Part shown: piece after piece, positions 1-7,045 of the stretch
Layout of the letters: each line of letters starts with the position of its first letter
How positions within the stretch are numbered: position 1 is the stretch's first letter
Origin: Bacillota bacterium
GTDB taxonomy: Bacteria > Bacillota_A > Clostridia > Lachnospirales > Bianqueaceae
Reading direction: 5' to 3'
DNA: 11,685 nt
Assembly (NCBI GenBank): GCA_017420625.1
Contig: JAFOIR010000280.1
Location: forward strand, 1 to 11,685
The notes under the pieces: generated by a model
Database searches by the model: none
What the model was told of the DNA's origin: nothing
Seen by the model: the letters and a program-made list of their open reading frames with translations, nothing else
Position numbers and translations under genes: made by a program

Positions 1-171
1 GGAAGAGATAGTCTGTCAACTAATTCAGCCGCCCAGAAAATCAAAAAAGTGTTGGGCGGCGGTTTTGTAAAATGAAGAATCCGCCCCAACGACTTGGAGC
101 GGATTCAGAAAAAGCTGGTTTTATGCTCGAATTTCATCGATGAAGGGGTTGTAATTTTGCTACAGTCCCTT
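1..171 (-). repeat. Dispersed structured repeat, copy A
   Basis: Read on the minus strand, this stretch matches 9906-10075 on the plus strand over about 165 bp, by eye roughly three quarters identical with small gaps. The best-conserved block is 78-117, which differs from 9958-9998 by one substitution and one missing T. Three hairpins are visible: 143-152 with 162-171 (two mismatches), 78-87 with 96-105 (ten positions), and 28-35 with 53-60 (eight perfect pairs). In the middle hairpin the imperfect position is a G-U wobble only on the minus strand, suggesting that strand is the functional RNA or DNA form. The copy probably continues off the left edge. No open reading frame or transposase is present. 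It could be a MITE-like element, an intergenic repeat family or a structured RNA; the sequence does not decide. Confidence 0.75.
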
Positions 172-279
172 TGCATGGAACCAGACATTAAAGAATGGTT
201 CTATTGGGGAATGGCCGCGAGGGGCTACTGTATGTACAATATTATATAGAAAAAAGAAAGGAAGTCGAGGTATTTCCAA
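172..279. other. Leader of the secreted-protein gene, no clear promoter
   Basis: A non-coding spacer between repeat copy A and the first gene. A TACAAT at 235-240 could serve as a -10 box, but no convincing -35 lies 16-18 bp upstream, so no promoter is called. A purine-rich run at 249-270 contains GAGG at 267-270 ahead of the ATG at 280. The overlapping short reading frame starting at 195 has no recognisable features and is not called as a gene. Confidence 0.4.
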
Positions 280-3200
280 ATGAAATTAAGAAATGCTTGT
301 ACTATATTCCTTGTCGCGGTGCTTATGCTGATACTTCTGCCAGCGACAACGGTTCATGTTCATGCAGAACCGTCAGCAGATGGGTGTCCTGACAGTGATG
401 ATGGGAAGCATGCATGGGAAGACGAGGATGGTCCGGATGCTTGTACTATTATTTGGAAATGTGTCTACTGCGGGAAGGAAATTGCGGAATCAGAGCATTC
501 TGTAAGACAGTGGACAGACCATGCTCCGACCTGTACGGAAGACGGATACCGCACAGGCACATGTCTGGTATGCGGCAAGACGATCAGAGAAGAAGGAGAT
601 CCCGCCCTTGGCCACACGCCGGTCACGGTCCCGGGAAAAGCAGCAACCTGTACGGAAGACGGCCTGACGGACGGATCCAAGTGCTCTGTCTGCGGTGTGA
701 TTCTGACAGAACAAACCACGATTTCAGCTCTTGGCCATGACTGGGGCAGCTGGACCGTTGCCGCAGCCGCAACCTGTACTGCAGATGGAAGTGAAATAAG
801 AACCTGTTCACGCTGCGGGGAAACGGAAACCAGAAGTATTTCCAAAACAGCACACACACCAGTCACGGTCCCGGGAAAAGCAGCAACCTGTACGGAAGAC
901 GGCCTGACGGACGGATCCAAGTGCTCTGTCTGCGGTGTGATCCTGACAGAACAAACAGTAATTCCCGCCCTTGGTCACGATTGGGGTGAGGGGGTTGTCA
1001 CTAAAGAACCGGAAGGCTTTACACCCGGTGAACGAACCTATACCTGCAGACATGACCCTTCTCATACCAAAACAGAGCCAATCGAGCCGGGAAGCAATCT
1101 GTTCTATAGTCTTCGCAATCTTACTCCGCAGATCAATCTGGTCCCGCTGCATATTGTCGAGCAGCCGCAAGGTGCCTTTATCTCTCATGATGACGGCGAA
1201 GAATGTACATTAAGTGTCACCGTGGAGGGTGGTGTCAGCCCTTATACCTACCAATGGTATTATAAAGGTGCTCTGTTCTTTACCCAAGTATCCGGTGAGA
1301 CGGTTCAGCTTTCCAATGTCCATCGCTTCACAGACGAATTGAGGATCAAAGCGTCCTCGTTCGTGGAAACGAAGCTGAAACTCGCTGAAAAGATCAGAGA
1401 TGTTTGGAATAAACGGGGCGTCCCGACATTTTCCATCGGTAAAGATGGAACCACTGCCGTGAGTTCGGTTTCTCCGACAGTCAGCATGGATCTTCTTGCC
1501 CATGCGATCGGAAACAGCAACAGTGCTACCTATACAACAGCCGCCGGGGATCGCACCTACTACTGCGTCATTACCGATAAAACAGGCAACAAAGTTACGA
1601 CCGATAAAGTTGATGTCCGTTACAAGCTTTATGTTTCCAAACAGCCGCAAAACGTGAACCTTGGAACATCCGGCAAGGCTTTCCTCAGCTGCACCTTTGC
1701 AGGCGGCGACGGCGAGATCCTGTATTCCTGGTACGACGAAACGGGGTACGCATTCAGTAATGATCCCACCACGGAAGTGACGAAACCCGGTGAATATTAT
1801 TGCCTTGGAACAGACAAAACACTCGACATGGTTTATACGAATCATGTGCAGGCTTATATCGTCGACCCGCTGAAAGTATCACTTGTTTCCGGAAACGCAC
1901 TTCTTCCCGGAACAGGCAGTATAGAAATAAAGGCGGAAATATCGGGCGGCGTTCCGGATTATGAAGTCATAAGTCTTCTGAAAGACGGGAAAAAAGTGAC
2001 GGACTATTCCTTCTCCGGCAGTACTGTTACCTGGAAAGCCGATGAATTCTGCACGTATATTCTGACAGTTACAGATTCTATGGGCGAGGAAAGCTCCCTT
2101 TCTGTCCCCATTGTCTACAAACAACTGAATATCAAAACACAGCCGGAAGGCGGCACCTTCAGTCATGAAAAGGATGGAACCCTGATTCCCTTCCCGTTAA
2201 CGATCGAGATCGATGATCCGGATGCCAAAGAGCCCCTCTCTTATACTTTATATAAGGACGGAACCCAGTACAAATTCTCCAATGAGAATACAATTTCCGT
2301 CGAAGAGCCAGGAAAATACTATATCTATGTAGAAGACAGCAAAGGCCGCTGGGCAGAATCTGAAGAAGTAATCGTCAGTAATCAGCTCACCGTCAGATTA
2401 GTGACAAGCGAACCCATTCAAATCACGGGCGAAAACACCGCAGTCCGTCTTACCGTTCTGATTGAAGGCGGAAACGGTGATTATGACTATTATTGGGACG
2501 GTCCATATTTACGGGCGCCGGGTGCTGAGCCGGAGAAAGCAGAAACAAGAGGCGAAGTTACGCTGGATGTCAAGATTCCCGGAATCTATTATTGTATGGT
2601 CCAAGACTATAAGGATCCCGTCCTCAGAGGAACATCAGGTCCTATCAAAATTGCCTATACGGGTATACTTCCGCTTATCGTTGAACAGCCGACCAATTGC
2701 CAGGGGCAATATATAGGAGATAATTTCTATGCCAGCCTGACCTGCCGTGCAGTTTCGGGAACAGGAGATGACAGCAATCTGGTTTATACCTGGCAACGAA
2801 AGTCAGACACAGATGCCGACTGGTTTGTACTGACAGATCATTCGTCTACACTGCCTCTGACTTCTCCGGACGAGGTAGGAATTTACCGATGTGAGGTTTC
2901 AGATGGACTCTCCGGTCCTTGTGTCTACAGTCGGGAAGTAACTGTGAAGAGACCGCTCAGTGTGAGTGTCGAGACACTTAGTATTGATGATAAAAACAAT
3001 AAGGTTACTTTCCAGTTCCATGTGGAGGATGCGGCTGACAACAGAACCTATTATGTCTACATCGAGAAATACATCTCTTATGCTATATCTGATGATCCCG
3101 ATAATCCAAGAGCCAGAGGACAGAGCTATCAAACTGAATTTGAAGGAGAAATGACAGGAGCCGAATTGGCAGAATTTGTCAAGACACTGGAAAAGGACCA

Positions 3201-3312
3201 GGTGTTCAAAGACTATTATGGGCTAACAAATACAGTGCCTCTTAAGCATCGAATCACTATCTTGTCTCCTATTGAATACGCCCAGTTAGAATTCACCTAC
3301 GATCATGAATGA
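280..3312 (+). CDS. Secreted protein with CxxCG repeats and Ig-like domains
   Basis: A 1010-residue exported protein of unknown function. Residues 1-29 form a signal peptide: MKLR, a hydrophobic core to about residue 21, and a likely cleavage after VHA. Residues 55-233 hold five zinc-ribbon-like units with a Cys...CxxCG...His pattern: C55/C61/C64/H73, C85/C95/C98/H112, C124/C135/C138/H153, C166/C176/C179/H192 and C204/C215/C218/H233. A degenerate closing unit follows at about 245-268. Such repeats are common in surface proteins of gut Clostridia. From about 285 onward there are roughly six Ig-like beta-sandwich modules (about 290-447, 450-527, 530-613, 615-700, 702-793, 797-890), several with the Y-x-C F-strand pattern (YYC 427-429, YYC 506-508, YYC 770-772, YRC 869-871). 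A different domain occupies about 891-1010. No LPXTG, membrane anchor or cell-wall-binding repeat is seen, so it is probably released or held non-covalently. The lipoprotein gene 35 bp downstream is probably co-transcribed. Adhesion or binding is plausible but inferred. Confidence 0.9.
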   Translation: MKLRNACTIFLVAVLMLILLPATTVHVHAEPSADGCPDSDDGKHAWEDEDGPDACTIIWKCVYCGKEIAESEHSVRQWTDHAPTCTEDGYRTGTCLVCGKTIREEGDPALGHTPVTVPGKAATCTEDGLTDGSKCSVCGVILTEQTTISALGHDWGSWTVAAAATCTADGSEIRTCSRCGETETRSISKTAHTPVTVPGKAATCTEDGLTDGSKCSVCGVILTEQTVIPALGHDWGEGVVTKEPEGFTPGERTYTCRHDPSHTKTEPIEPGSNLFYSLRNLTPQINLVPLHIVEQPQGAFISHDDGEECTLSVTVEGGVSPYTYQWYYKGALFFTQVSGETVQLSNVHRFTDELRIKASSFVETKLKLAEKIRDVWNKRGVPTFSIGKDGTTAVSSVSPTVSMDLLAHAIGNSNSATYTTAAGDRTYYCVITDKTGNKVTTDKVDVRYKLYVSKQPQNVNLGTSGKAFLSCTFAGGDGEILYSWYDETGYAFSNDPTTEVTKPGEYYCLGTDKTLDMVYTNHVQAYIVDPLKVSLVSGNALLPGTGSIEIKAEISGGVPDYEVISLLKDGKKVTDYSFSGSTVTWKADEFCTYILTVTDSMGEESSLSVPIVYKQLNIKTQPEGGTFSHEKDGTLIPFPLTIEIDDPDAKEPLSYTLYKDGTQYKFSNENTISVEEPGKYYIYVEDSKGRWAESEEVIVSNQLTVRLVTSEPIQITGENTAVRLTVLIEGGNGDYDYYWDGPYLRAPGAEPEKAETRGEVTLDVKIPGIYYCMVQDYKDPVLRGTSGPIKIAYTGILPLIVEQPTNCQGQYIGDNFYASLTCRAVSGTGDDSNLVYTWQRKSDTDADWFVLTDHSSTLPLTSPDEVGIYRCEVSDGLSGPCVYSREVTVKRPLSVSVETLSIDDKNNKVTFQFHVEDAADNRTYYVYIEKYISYAISDDPDNPRARGQSYQTEFEGEMTGAELAEFVKTLEKDQVFKDYYGLTNTVPLKHRITILSPIEYAQLEFTYDHE
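622..716 (+). repeat. Internal direct repeat in surface protein, unit 1
   Basis: This 95-bp stretch recurs at 862-956, exactly 240 bp (80 codons) later, with a single silent difference (T702 versus C942). It encodes one CxxCG unit. The two-ribbon block was evidently duplicated recently or homogenised by gene conversion. Recombination between the copies would add or remove 80 residues in frame. Confidence 0.95.
862..956 (+). repeat. Internal direct repeat in surface protein, unit 2
   Basis: Second copy of the 95-bp unit at 622-716, 94 of 95 bases identical. The intervening ribbon unit (codons for residues about 153-192) is clearly divergent, so the period of duplication is two ribbons, or one ribbon has been converted by the other. 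Confidence 0.95.
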
Positions 3313-3347
3313 GCTTGAATCGCCAAGTTAAAGTTTGGGAGGATATT

Positions 3348-4118
3348 ATGAGAAAAATAATCATCGGTTTACTGATTTTTTCCTTGCTTTTTTCAATCGT
3401 CGGCTGCAAGAAGACGCAAGAGGCAGATGAGTCTTCAACGGAGGTGAGTTCAGAAAGTACAGAGCAGGAACAAACTTCAAAGAGCGAGGACTCGCTGCAG
3501 GAACTGAGCCGGATTCCCGCTGAGGAAATCCCGCTGCCCAGTGAAGAAGAGACACTTTATGGCGAATGGTATGCAAAGCAGTATGGAATGATCCTTACTT
3601 TGAAACTAAGCGAGGACGGGATCTATCAGATGAGACTTGCGGAGGAAGCACCCTTTGACGGCACCTGGCAGCTGAAGGAAGGCTTTATCATCTTCGATGG
3701 AGATGAGGCCCAGTTTCTGAATGTCCTTTCTGATTCCCTTCTGTGGGAAGAAGCTAGCCTTCTCTTTACCCGTGAAATGCCGGAAACGTACGTACCCGCC
3801 CCGGTCAGGAGCGATGTGGATCTTTCGTTCTTTTCCGGCTACTGGAAGAGCGCTTATGTCGATATGGGAGGTTATACCGCCGAGGCTGAAGCCATGGATG
3901 ACAACACCGATATCTTCATAGAGGACAATCATGTCGCTCTGGGAGGTGACTTCTTTGATGATGCGATTACAGACTTTGTTTTTGCCGACGGTGCGCTGAC
4001 ATTCACAGATGAAAATCTCAGCATCACTTTGCAGATCCAGGAGGACTCTCTGCTTCGTCTTTCGATTGACTCCGGGACAGAATCCGTTATCCTTTATCTG
4101 GAATACAAAGGTAATTAA
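3348..4118 (+). CDS. Lipoprotein with two beta-rich repeats, unknown function
   Basis: A 256-residue predicted lipoprotein. Residues 1-20 are a type II signal peptide (MRKIIIGLLIF..., lipobox S16-I-V-G-C20), so the mature protein should be lipid-anchored on the outer face of the membrane. A Ser/Glu-rich linker runs to about residue 58. Two similar beta-rich modules follow, each opening with a G-x-W core (about 68-150, GEWYAKQYG; about 162-254, GYWKSAY). The pattern resembles lipocalin-like small lipoproteins of Firmicutes, but no family is firmly recognised. The start at 3348 is chosen because GGGAGG at 3337-3342 precedes it by 5 bp and it places the hydrophobic core correctly. An in-frame ATG at 3309 overlaps the upstream stop in an ATGA arrangement and would add 13 charged residues, which is less likely. 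The close spacing to the preceding gene and the terminator behind it suggest a two-gene operon. Confidence 0.85.
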   Translation: MRKIIIGLLIFSLLFSIVGCKKTQEADESSTEVSSESTEQEQTSKSEDSLQELSRIPAEEIPLPSEEETLYGEWYAKQYGMILTLKLSEDGIYQMRLAEEAPFDGTWQLKEGFIIFDGDEAQFLNVLSDSLLWEEASLLFTREMPETYVPAPVRSDVDLSFFSGYWKSAYVDMGGYTAEAEAMDDNTDIFIEDNHVALGGDFFDDAITDFVFADGALTFTDENLSITLQIQEDSLLRLSIDSGTESVILYLEYKGN

Positions 4119-4142
4119 GAAAAAAAGCTGACGAACGCTAAG

Positions 4143-4168
4143 AAACCCGCCGATCGGCGGGTTTTCTT
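4143..4168 (+). terminator. Intrinsic terminator of the two-gene operon
   Basis: A perfect nine-pair stem (4143-4151 with 4156-4164, AAACCCGCC/GGCGGGTTT) closes over GATC and runs into TCTTTG. A further CTGAC/GTCAG pairing encloses it. It lies 25 bp after the lipoprotein stop. Confidence 0.85.
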
Positions 4169-4348
4169 TGTCAGTTTAGATAAGGATCAACAACGATGCT
4201 TCACCCGTCTACAGTGGGCTTAAACAGGACAACACCGCTTTCGAGCGCACTGATACCCTGCAGGCGGTAATTTTTTGTTTTATTCTTCGCTTGAAAAAAC
4301 CGACGCAGGTTTTTCTTCCCTGCCCACGAATTTCATATGCGGAATTAT
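4169..4348. other. Spacer with weak hairpins, no gene seen
   Basis: There is no supported coding region here. ACCGC (4234-4238) can pair with GCGGT (4264-4268), followed by a T-rich run (4269-4281) like a terminator with a long loop. A second short hairpin, AAAAACC/GGTTTTT, lies at 4295-4301/4308-4314. These could be the end of a small untranslated RNA or leftovers of a lost gene; neither can be shown from the sequence. Confidence 0.3.
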
Positions 4349-4368
4349 GGCACAGGAAGAACAAAATG

Positions 4369-4377
4369 TGATATACT
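4369..4377 (+). promoter_or_regulatory. Extended -10 promoter of the hydrogenase gene
   Basis: TGATATACT gives a TGn motif plus a -10 of TATACT (4372-4377), 29 bp upstream of the ATG at 4407. The -35 region (around 4349-4354, GGCACA) is poor, which is typical for extended -10 promoters. A short inverted repeat, GATATA/TATATC, overlaps it (4370-4383). Confidence 0.55.
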
Positions 4378-4406
4378 TATATCATCACAGAAAAGAGAGG
4401 AATACT

Positions 4407-5882
4407 ATGTTAACCAACGACAAGGGAATCATTGACCTGAAACACTATATTCTCCGGGAAGTCTGCCGTCTGGCCTGGGCTGACGAACTGACGCCGGAAA
4501 ACTGTGAAAAAATCGCTTACGAGGTAAGCCCCGGACCCAAGCCGCAGTATCGCTGCTGTGTCTATAAAGAGCGTGAGATCATCCGCGGGCGTGTTCGTCT
4601 GGCTATCGGACTCAGTCCGGATATCAACCACCCGACCAAAAACGTTGTAGCAGTCATTCCCGCCGCTTGTGATGACTGTCCTATTCAGGAATACAATGTT
4701 ACTGACAGCTGCCGCTTCTGCCTGGGTAAAGCTTGTCTTCAGGCATGTCATTTTGGTGCGATTTCTCCTGGTGATTCCAAAATGAAGATCGACTCACTGA
4801 AGTGTAAAGCCTGCGGCATGTGCGCGAAAGCCTGTCCTTTTGAGGCGATCATACACCACGAGCGTCCCTGCAAAAAAGCTTGTCCTGTCGGTGCTATCAC
4901 TTATGATGAGTACGGTTTCTGCGTGATCGATGAGAGTAAATGTGTTCATTGCGGTCACTGTGTTCACACCTGTCCCTTCGGTGCCATTGGGTCGAAGACT
5001 TACTCTGTAGAAGTTATCAAGGCTATCCTTGAGGGTAAACGTGTCATCGCCATGTGTGCCCCGGCTACCGAAGGTCAGTTCGGTAAAGACATCGGCATGG
5101 GCGCGATCAAAGCCGCATTAAAGAAAGCCGGTTTTGCTGACATGGTGGAGGTAGGCCTTGGCGGTGATATGACAGCAGCTTATGAAGCGAAAGAATGGAT
5201 CGAAGCAAAAAAAGAAGGGCGGAAAATGACCACCTCCTGCTGTCCGGCTTTTATTTCCCTGCTGCATCATCATTTCCCGGAGCAATATGAGAATAATATC
5301 TCCAACACGGTTTCTCCCATGATGGCTGTTTCCCGTTATTTAAAATCCATGGATCCGGACTGCATTACCGTGTTCATTGGTCCCTGCATCGCCAAGAAGG
5401 GTGAGACATTGAACGAGAATATTGCCGACCGTGCGGATTATGCATTAACATACGGAGAAATGGTCGCGCTGCTGGATTCAAAGAATGTTGAGATCGTTCC
5501 GGTAGAAGAAGACTATCAGGAAGCTTCCCTCTTTGGAAAACGATTCGCCGGAACCGGCGGTGTTGCCGGTGCCGTGCTCGAGGTTATGCAGGAGATGGGA
5601 GAAGATACTTCCGATATTTCCCTGCTCACCTGCGCAGGCGGTGATGAATGCCGCAAAGCCCTGCTGCTCCTGAAAGCCGGCAAGCTGAAGGAAGATTTCA
5701 TTGAAGGAATGATGTGCCCCGGCGGATGCGTCGGCGGACCTTCCAAGCATGAAGTCGAAACGCTGGTACTGAACGCACGAAAGAATCTGCTGGCCAAAGC
5801 GGATAAACGCGGCGTTCTTGAAAACCTGAAACAATATCCCATGGACAAATTCTCCATGTACCGTGATGGTCATATGGATTAA
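4407..5882 (+). CDS. Monomeric [FeFe] hydrogenase, group B-like
   Basis: A 491-residue cytoplasmic enzyme predicted to reduce protons to H2 (or the reverse) with ferredoxin, a sink for fermentation electrons. The N-terminal part (about 1-85) is a region typical of this subgroup. Cysteine clusters follow for several [4Fe-4S] centres: C88/C91, C102/C105/C110/C114, C133/C136/C139/C143, C155/C159 and C179/C182/C185/C189. The H-cluster domain (about 200-450) shows all three signatures: L1 TTSCCPAF (C278 in the proton-relay position, C279 as cluster ligand), L2 GPCIAKKGE (C327, K330) and L3 EGMMCPGGCVGGP (C437, C441). The L1 without Trp, the GPC L2 and the CPGGCVGGP L3 are characteristic of group B rather than the classical group A enzymes. 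The start at 4407 is preferred because GAGAGG (4395-4400) precedes it; an upstream in-frame ATG at 4275 lacks this and would overlap the promoter. No maturase genes (hydE, hydF, hydG) are nearby. Confidence 0.92.
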   Translation: MLTNDKGIIDLKHYILREVCRLAWADELTPENCEKIAYEVSPGPKPQYRCCVYKEREIIRGRVRLAIGLSPDINHPTKNVVAVIPAACDDCPIQEYNVTDSCRFCLGKACLQACHFGAISPGDSKMKIDSLKCKACGMCAKACPFEAIIHHERPCKKACPVGAITYDEYGFCVIDESKCVHCGHCVHTCPFGAIGSKTYSVEVIKAILEGKRVIAMCAPATEGQFGKDIGMGAIKAALKKAGFADMVEVGLGGDMTAAYEAKEWIEAKKEGRKMTTSCCPAFISLLHHHFPEQYENNISNTVSPMMAVSRYLKSMDPDCITVFIGPCIAKKGETLNENIADRADYALTYGEMVALLDSKNVEIVPVEEDYQEASLFGKRFAGTGGVAGAVLEVMQEMGEDTSDISLLTCAGGDECRKALLLLKAGKLKEDFIEGMMCPGGCVGGPSKHEVETLVLNARKNLLAKADKRGVLENLKQYPMDKFSMYRDGHMD

Positions 5883-5904
5883 TATCACTTGCGGTCTTAG
5901 CGTA

Positions 5905-5940
5905 AAAAAGCTGATCCCCTGAAGTGGAGATCAGCTTTTT
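5905..5940. terminator. Bidirectional terminator, hydrogenase/ABM gene
   Basis: A twelve-pair stem (5905-5916, AAAAAGCTGATC, with 5929-5940) has A-tracts on the left and T-tracts on the right, so it gives a U-run on either strand. It lies between two convergent genes and can end both. Confidence 0.85.
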
Positions 5941-5945
5941 CTCTT

Positions 5946-6242
5946 TTACAGTTCATATTCCGTGAAGGTATCGGCTGAGAGCACTCCTTCCACCAGTTCT
6001 TTGCCGAGAGGAAGCAGTGTCTTAAAGTGTTCACTGTTTTTATGAAGCTCCAGCGCCTCCTCGTCCTGCCAGATCTCCAGCAGTGCGACGACGTCCGGCT
6101 GATCTTTGACTGCATTCAGCGTATAAGAAATGCATCCTTCCTCAGCCTGGGATTTTTGCACCATCTCGCGCTTGGCGGCCAGATAATCCTCTACATGACC
6201 TTCCTTGATCTTAAACTTGATGAATATTTTCAGTTTTGCCAT
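5946..6242 (-). CDS. ABM-domain (YgiN-like) putative quinol monooxygenase
   Basis: A 98-residue single-domain protein of the antibiotic biosynthesis monooxygenase (ABM) fold, a dimeric ferredoxin-like alpha/beta barrel. The family pattern is clear: an N-terminal strand (KLKIFIKFKIKEG), then E35-G36-C37...Y40, E56-x-W58, H67 and H72-F73 in the order usual for YgiN-type proteins. Family members act on quinols, hydroxylated aromatics or heme, often without a cofactor, but many serve unknown roles. In an anaerobe, scavenging of reactive species or a non-oxygen role is possible. The length is typical. AAGGAGG on the minus strand ends 8 bp before the ATG, and a strong promoter lies just upstream. 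It appears to be a single-gene unit. Confidence 0.85.
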   Translation of the reverse strand: MAKLKIFIKFKIKEGHVEDYLAAKREMVQKSQAEEGCISYTLNAVKDQPDVVALLEIWQDEEALELHKNSEHFKTLLPLGKELVEGVLSADTFTEYEL

Positions 6243-6271
6243 AATATATGCCTCCTTATGGATTTGTTTTC

Positions 6272-6300
6272 ATTATATGCAACTTTGTTCCCTTTGTCCA
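6272..6300 (-). promoter_or_regulatory. Sigma-A-type promoter of the ABM gene
   Basis: On the minus strand, TGGACA (6295-6300) and TATAAT (6272-6277) are separated by 17 bp. The -10 is a perfect match, the -35 matches at five of six positions, and the predicted leader is about 25 nt. Confidence 0.8.
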
Positions 6301-6377
6301 GTAAGTCAAATGCTGTCGTTATCTAATATTTTCAAGAATCAGCGGTACCTCTTCGAATGTTTATGCAGTTCTTCCAA

Positions 6378-6406
6378 TAGAAAAATACAGAAAATAACGA
6401 TATGAT
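6378..6406 (+). promoter_or_regulatory. Putative promoter of the Ltp-like lipoprotein gene
   Basis: TAGAAA (6378-6383) and TATGAT (6401-6406), spaced by 17 bp, form a moderate promoter match about 34 bp before the start codon. The -10 box overlaps the inverted repeat at 6395-6420. Confidence 0.45.
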
Positions 6407-6420
6407 AAACTATATCGTTA
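6395..6420. promoter_or_regulatory. Inverted repeat, possible operator
   Basis: A perfect nine-base inverted repeat (TAACGATAT at 6395-6403, ATATCGTTA at 6412-6420) with an 8-bp centre overlaps the putative -10 and ends 2 bp before the ribosome binding site of the gene at 6440. Its position fits an operator for a dimeric repressor, or a leader hairpin that affects translation. The cognate regulator is unknown. Confidence 0.5.
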
Positions 6421-6439
6421 ATGAGGAGGAGCAATCATT

Positions 6440-6967
6440 ATGAAAAAGAACCTTTCCATGATCTTTGCCGTTATTCTTTTAGTAAGTTTACTTCTGAGCG
6501 GATGTTCCGGAAACAAAGGAACGAATAACGAAGCGGCTTCTGCGGATGCTGCCCAGACATCAAATGTAACGGCAGAGCCCGAGAAGAAAACGGTCGATGC
6601 TGATCCTACGGCCGTTGCCGTCGTAAAAGAGTTTCTGCAAAACGGGAATTACTCTATGTCTGAACTGACTACTGCAATGAGCAAAGTATCATTTAAACAG
6701 GAAGATACGAAAAAGGCTGTAGAGTTTCTGGAAGTGGATTTCAGTATCCAGGCTTTGCGAGCAGCCAAGAATCTCTTTGGCGGCAAATTCTCTGAAAGCC
6801 GGGTTGAAACGCTTTTGGGAAACAGCGGTTATTCAGCTTCTGAGATCTCATTTGCAATGGAAAACTTAAAATCTGACGGCGCGGATGCGATCATTGAAGA
6901 AGAAATGGCCAAATACGAGCTCACCGATGAAGAAAAAGATCTTTTGGCTGCATTTCACGGGAATTGA
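6440..6967 (+). CDS. Ltp-like small lipoprotein with helical repeats
   Basis: A 175-residue lipoprotein. Residues 1-22 are a lipoprotein signal (MKKNL..., lipobox L-L-S-G-C22), so it should sit on the outside of the membrane. A low-complexity Asn/Ala/Thr/Glu linker extends to about residue 50. Two short helical modules follow (about 54-92 and 97-136), with the spacing ALRAAKNLF...FS...LL...GYS.SEISFAMENL that resembles the Ltp (host cell surface-exposed lipoprotein) repeats. The first module is more diverged. A charged helical tail (137-175) follows. Known Ltp proteins include a temperate streptococcal phage lipoprotein that blocks DNA injection by other phages, but many chromosomal copies have no assigned role. 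GAGGAGG (6423-6429) precedes the ATG. It is probably monocistronic, ending at the hairpin at 7005-7040. The lipoprotein call is firm; the Ltp assignment is moderate. Confidence 0.8.
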   Translation: MKKNLSMIFAVILLVSLLLSGCSGNKGTNNEAASADAAQTSNVTAEPEKKTVDADPTAVAVVKEFLQNGNYSMSELTTAMSKVSFKQEDTKKAVEFLEVDFSIQALRAAKNLFGGKFSESRVETLLGNSGYSASEISFAMENLKSDGADAIIEEEMAKYELTDEEKDLLAAFHGN

Positions 6968-7004
6968 TCCCAAAACCAACATCACTCAGGATTCTTATTA
7001 AATT

Positions 7005-7040
7005 AAGGCAGTGAAGAATGTAATCATTCTTCACTGCCTT
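7005..7040. terminator. Bidirectional terminator, Ltp/MATE genes
   Basis: A perfect sixteen-pair stem (7005-7020 with 7025-7040) closes over TAAT. ATATTTTATT follows on the plus strand; a weaker AATTTAAT follows on the minus strand. It sits between the stops of convergent genes at 6967 and 7046. Confidence 0.85.
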
Positions 7041-7045
7041 ATATT

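Noticed and set aside
465..920. Repetitive minus-strand frame with apparent tandem repeats
   Set aside because: The repetition simply mirrors the 240-bp duplication in the sense gene encoding the CxxCG units.
622..956. Possible CRISPR-like or satellite array
   Set aside because: There are only two near-identical copies, 95 bp long, inside a coding frame; the spacing equals 80 codons and encodes protein domains.
3309..3347. Upstream start for the lipoprotein (ATGA overlap with the previous stop)
   Set aside because: A ribosome binding site at 3337-3342 favours ATG 3348, and the 13 added residues would spoil a standard lipoprotein signal. Translational coupling is still possible.
4275..4406. 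Upstream start for the hydrogenase
   Set aside because: The 44 extra residues have no homology features and overlap the extended -10 promoter; ATG 4407 has a ribosome binding site and gives the family N-terminus.
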